This document shows positions 6,619 through 6,751 of a stretch of 6,751 bases of DNA, one piece after another (within the stretch, counting starts at the first letter, position 1; each line of letters begins with the position of its first letter). The position numbers and the translations under genes were made by a program. The stretch comes from Akkermansia muciniphila (GTDB lineage: Bacteria > Verrucomicrobiota > Verrucomicrobiia > Verrucomicrobiales > Akkermansiaceae), in NCBI GenBank assembly GCA_945870545.1, contig CAMBTF010000097.1:1-6751 (forward strand), in the 5' to 3' direction. The notes under the pieces are model-generated. The model saw only the letters and a program-made list of their open reading frames with translations, did no database searches and was not told the DNA's origin.

Positions 6619-6646
6619 TGTAACCTTCCGCCGGTTTCTCTTCTAA
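6619..6646 (+). promoter_or_regulatory. Candidate ECF-sigma promoter upstream of the next gene
   Basis: TGTAACC (6619-6625) holds the AAC core typical of ECF -35 elements and follows an A-rich tract (6600-6615). After roughly 14-16 bp comes TCTCTTCTAA (6637-6646) as a possible -10 region. It lies 54 bp after the end of the sigma factor gene and about 75 bp before the next ATG. The neighbouring sigma factor is the obvious candidate to recognise it. Consensus reasoning only; the true recognition sequence of this sigma group is not known to me. Confidence 0.4.
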
Positions 6647-6707
6647 GCATGGTGAAGGGTCACCGCACATGGCAGGCCTGACGACAAGTAAACAACCACT
6701 CGCAAGA

Positions 6708-6712
6708 AAGGA
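6708..6712 (+). promoter_or_regulatory. Shine-Dalgarno site for the gene starting at 6721
   Basis: AAGGA stands 8 nt before the ATG at 6721. It is the only well-formed ribosome binding site seen in the window, and it is the main reason for calling a gene start there. Confidence 0.6.
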
Positions 6713-6720
6713 AACGGAAC

Positions 6721-6751
6721 ATGACTATTGGAATTGGAGATGGAGAGAGAG
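6721..6751 (+). CDS. Start of an unidentified gene (partial, cut by window edge)
   Basis: Ten codons are visible (MTIGIGDGER) and the frame is open to the edge. An AAGGA site 8 nt upstream and an ECF-like promoter about 75 bp upstream support a real start. The product cannot be recognised from so few residues. Placement directly after a PVC-type ECF sigma factor makes a Ser/Thr kinase, a membrane regulator or another target of that sigma factor plausible, but this is a guess from context. Confidence 0.5.
   Translation, partial: MTIGIGDGER

Overview
The window reads as a high-GC bacterial chromosome segment. It is most likely from the Verrucomicrobiota or a related PVC-group lineage. This rests on the type of ECF sigma factor (FAATRW near the N-terminus, DLTQEFFARLL, GRFRAFLLAAVKHFLAN), on scattered short palindromes of the kind spread by REP-associated transposases, and on the general absence of strong Shine-Dalgarno sites. 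The assignment is an inference, as no rRNA or other phylogenetic marker is present.

Left half (1-3753), minus strand. Transcription runs right to left through four tightly packed genes. mnmE encodes a tRNA-modifying GTPase and has a good sigma-70-type promoter. After 49 bp comes a DUF433 antitoxin-like gene, which overlaps a DUF5615 PIN-like toxin gene by 4 bp. After a further 37 bp comes pyruvate carboxylase (pyc), which runs off the left edge. Only its biotin carboxylase domain, linker and the first residues of its carboxyltransferase domain are present. A toxin-antitoxin-type pair thus sits between two housekeeping genes. The BC-CT linker of pyc contains an in-frame, AT-richer, repeat-like stretch.

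Middle (3754-5487). A 171-bp divergent intergenic region separates mnmE from a plus-strand (R)-citramalate synthase gene (cimA). That enzyme makes the isoleucine precursor from pyruvate and acetyl-CoA. Pyruvate carboxylase and citramalate synthase both consume pyruvate, but nothing here shows that they are regulated together.

Right part (5488-6751). A 334-bp stretch after cimA holds a palindromic REP-like element, a probable intrinsic terminator and a short ORF resembling the C-terminal tail of a REP-associated (Y1/IS200-like) transposase. Next comes a complete ECF-type sigma factor gene. A 155-bp gap carries an ECF-like promoter signature, and the first 31 bases of a further gene follow with a clear ribosome binding site.

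No rRNA, tRNA, CRISPR array or complete mobile element was seen. Most of the window is ordinary housekeeping sequence. The points that stand out are the repeat-like insert in the pyc linker, the transposase remnant with REP-like palindromes, and the sigma factor with its possible target promoter.
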